DNA of 64,000 nucleotides, taken from positions 620,001 to 684,000 of the forward strand of contig CAVXUW010000004.1 in NCBI GenBank assembly GCA_963765105.1, read 5' to 3'. How positions within the stretch are numbered: the first letter of the stretch is position 1; every line of letters starts with the position of its first letter. The notes under the pieces are model-generated. The model was given only the letters and a program-made list of their open reading frames with translations. It was not told where the DNA came from and ran no database searches. The position numbers and the translations under genes are program-made. This document shows positions 63,573 to 64,000 of this stretch, in pieces. Origin of the DNA: CALMEC01 sp963765105 (GTDB lineage: Bacteria > Actinomycetota > Thermoleophilia > Miltoncostaeales > Miltoncostaeaceae).

Positions 63573-64000
63573 GTGAAGGGTCCCGTCAACGTCGCCATCA
63601 TCGGCGTCGGAAACTGCGCATCATCGCTCGTGCAGGGAGTTCACTACTACCGCGACGCCAAGGACGACGAGTTCGTCCCCGGGTTGATGCACACCACCCT
63701 CGGTGGGTACCACATCAGCGATATCAACTTCACCGCGGCCATCGACATCGACGCCCGCAAGGTGGGACGTGACCTGTCCGAAGCGATCTACACCGAGCCG
63801 AACAACACCTACCGCTTCGCCGAGGTGCCGAAGAGCGGCGTCACGGTGCAGCGCGGCATGACCCACGACGGTCTCGGCAAGTACCTCAGTGAGGTCATCA
63901 CCAAAGCCCCCGGGCCTACGGCCGACATCGTTTCGCTCCTCAAGGACACCAACACCGATGTTGTGGTCAGCTACCTCCCAGTGGGCTCGGAGCAGGCGAC
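63573..64000 (+). CDS. ino1: Myo-inositol-1(3)-phosphate synthase, N-terminal part (3' end outside window)
   Basis: 142 codons seen. GTG start with GGAGGT five bases upstream. VNVAIIGVGNCASSLVQGVH is the NAD-binding G-x-G-x-x-x-S loop of Ino1; VPGLMHTTLGGYHISDINFT and AAIDIDARKVGRDLSEAIYT are the actinobacterial Ino1 signature, and the visible end TNTDVVVSYLPVGSEQAT continues the domain. It converts glucose-6-phosphate to inositol phosphate for phosphatidylinositol and mycothiol-type metabolites. Confidence 0.95.
   Translation, partial: MKGPVNVAIIGVGNCASSLVQGVHYYRDAKDDEFVPGLMHTTLGGYHISDINFTAAIDIDARKVGRDLSEAIYTEPNNTYRFAEVPKSGVTVQRGMTHDGLGKYLSEVITKAPGPTADIVSLLKDTNTDVVVSYLPVGSEQA

Overview
The window comes from a high-GC actinobacterium. 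Supporting signs are the HspR-type heat-shock operon (dnaK-grpE-dnaJ-hspR-clpB), the actinobacterial myo-inositol-phosphate synthase at the right edge, and frequent GTG starts and ATGA/GTGA gene overlaps. Many secreted Ig-like, beta-helix and RHS proteins are compatible with Thermoleophilia, but that placement is an inference. Many otherwise well-conserved genes carry one or more single-base frameshifts. In a 324-bp tandem repeat one copy differs from its sisters by one A and one G lost from homopolymer runs, so a large part of the frameshifting probably reflects uncorrected read errors rather than true gene decay.

Layout. 0-7.6 kb: tail of a glycerophosphodiester phosphodiesterase, a GNAT enzyme, a site-2 protease with CBS domains, a HAD fragment, a GGDEF/EAL protein, dihydrolipoyl dehydrogenase and a small membrane coiled-coil protein. 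7.6-15.2 kb: nitrogen-metabolism block. Carbamate kinase and an aminotransferase run leftward. Divergent from them is an operon related to the Nit1C (nitrilase-1) cluster: an MSMEG_0572/Sll0783-type protein, an unknown protein, an amidohydrolase, an MSMEG_0568-type radical SAM protein and an MSMEG_0567-type acetyltransferase. No nitrilase gene is present; the amidohydrolase sits among the signature genes instead. Aspartate ammonia-lyase follows. 15.8-17.5 kb: a lipoprotein and a secreted protein. 18-27.6 kb: a polymorphic-toxin locus with a giant Ig-like/RHS protein, its coupled immunity gene, and remnants of a second toxin-tip/immunity module. 27.6-29.2 kb: a lipoprotein and a divergent HDOD-LuxR regulator. 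29.6-32.7 kb: an sll0787-type AIR-synthase-like gene back-to-back with DUF1116 (AllG-like) and DUF2877 (AllH-like) genes. 32.6-38.9 kb: surface-polysaccharide genes. 39-44.6 kb: small membrane proteins, a GYD protein, an AAA+ ATPase coupled to a pentapeptide-repeat protein, a beta-helix protein and a Phd/VapC-type toxin-antitoxin pair. 44.8-51.6 kb: heat-shock operon with a recognisable HspR operator. 51.9-55.5 kb: a membrane HExxH protein and two paralogous secreted metzincin proteases. 55.6-60.4 kb: a methylene-THF-reductase-like gene, an SDR, then a very frameshift-dense stretch (HAD, unknown, FAH family, CDP-alcohol phosphatidyltransferase). 60.5-64 kb: a large secreted protein and ino1.

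The most interesting reading is that the two nitrogen blocks (7.6-15.2 kb and 29.6-32.7 kb) form one dispersed pathway. Nit1C signature genes normally found together are split between them. The second block adds homologues of two oxamate carbamoyltransferase subunits (AllG, AllH), and the first holds a carbamate kinase, the enzyme that would harvest ATP and ammonia from carbamoyl phosphate. The toxin locus is the second point of interest.
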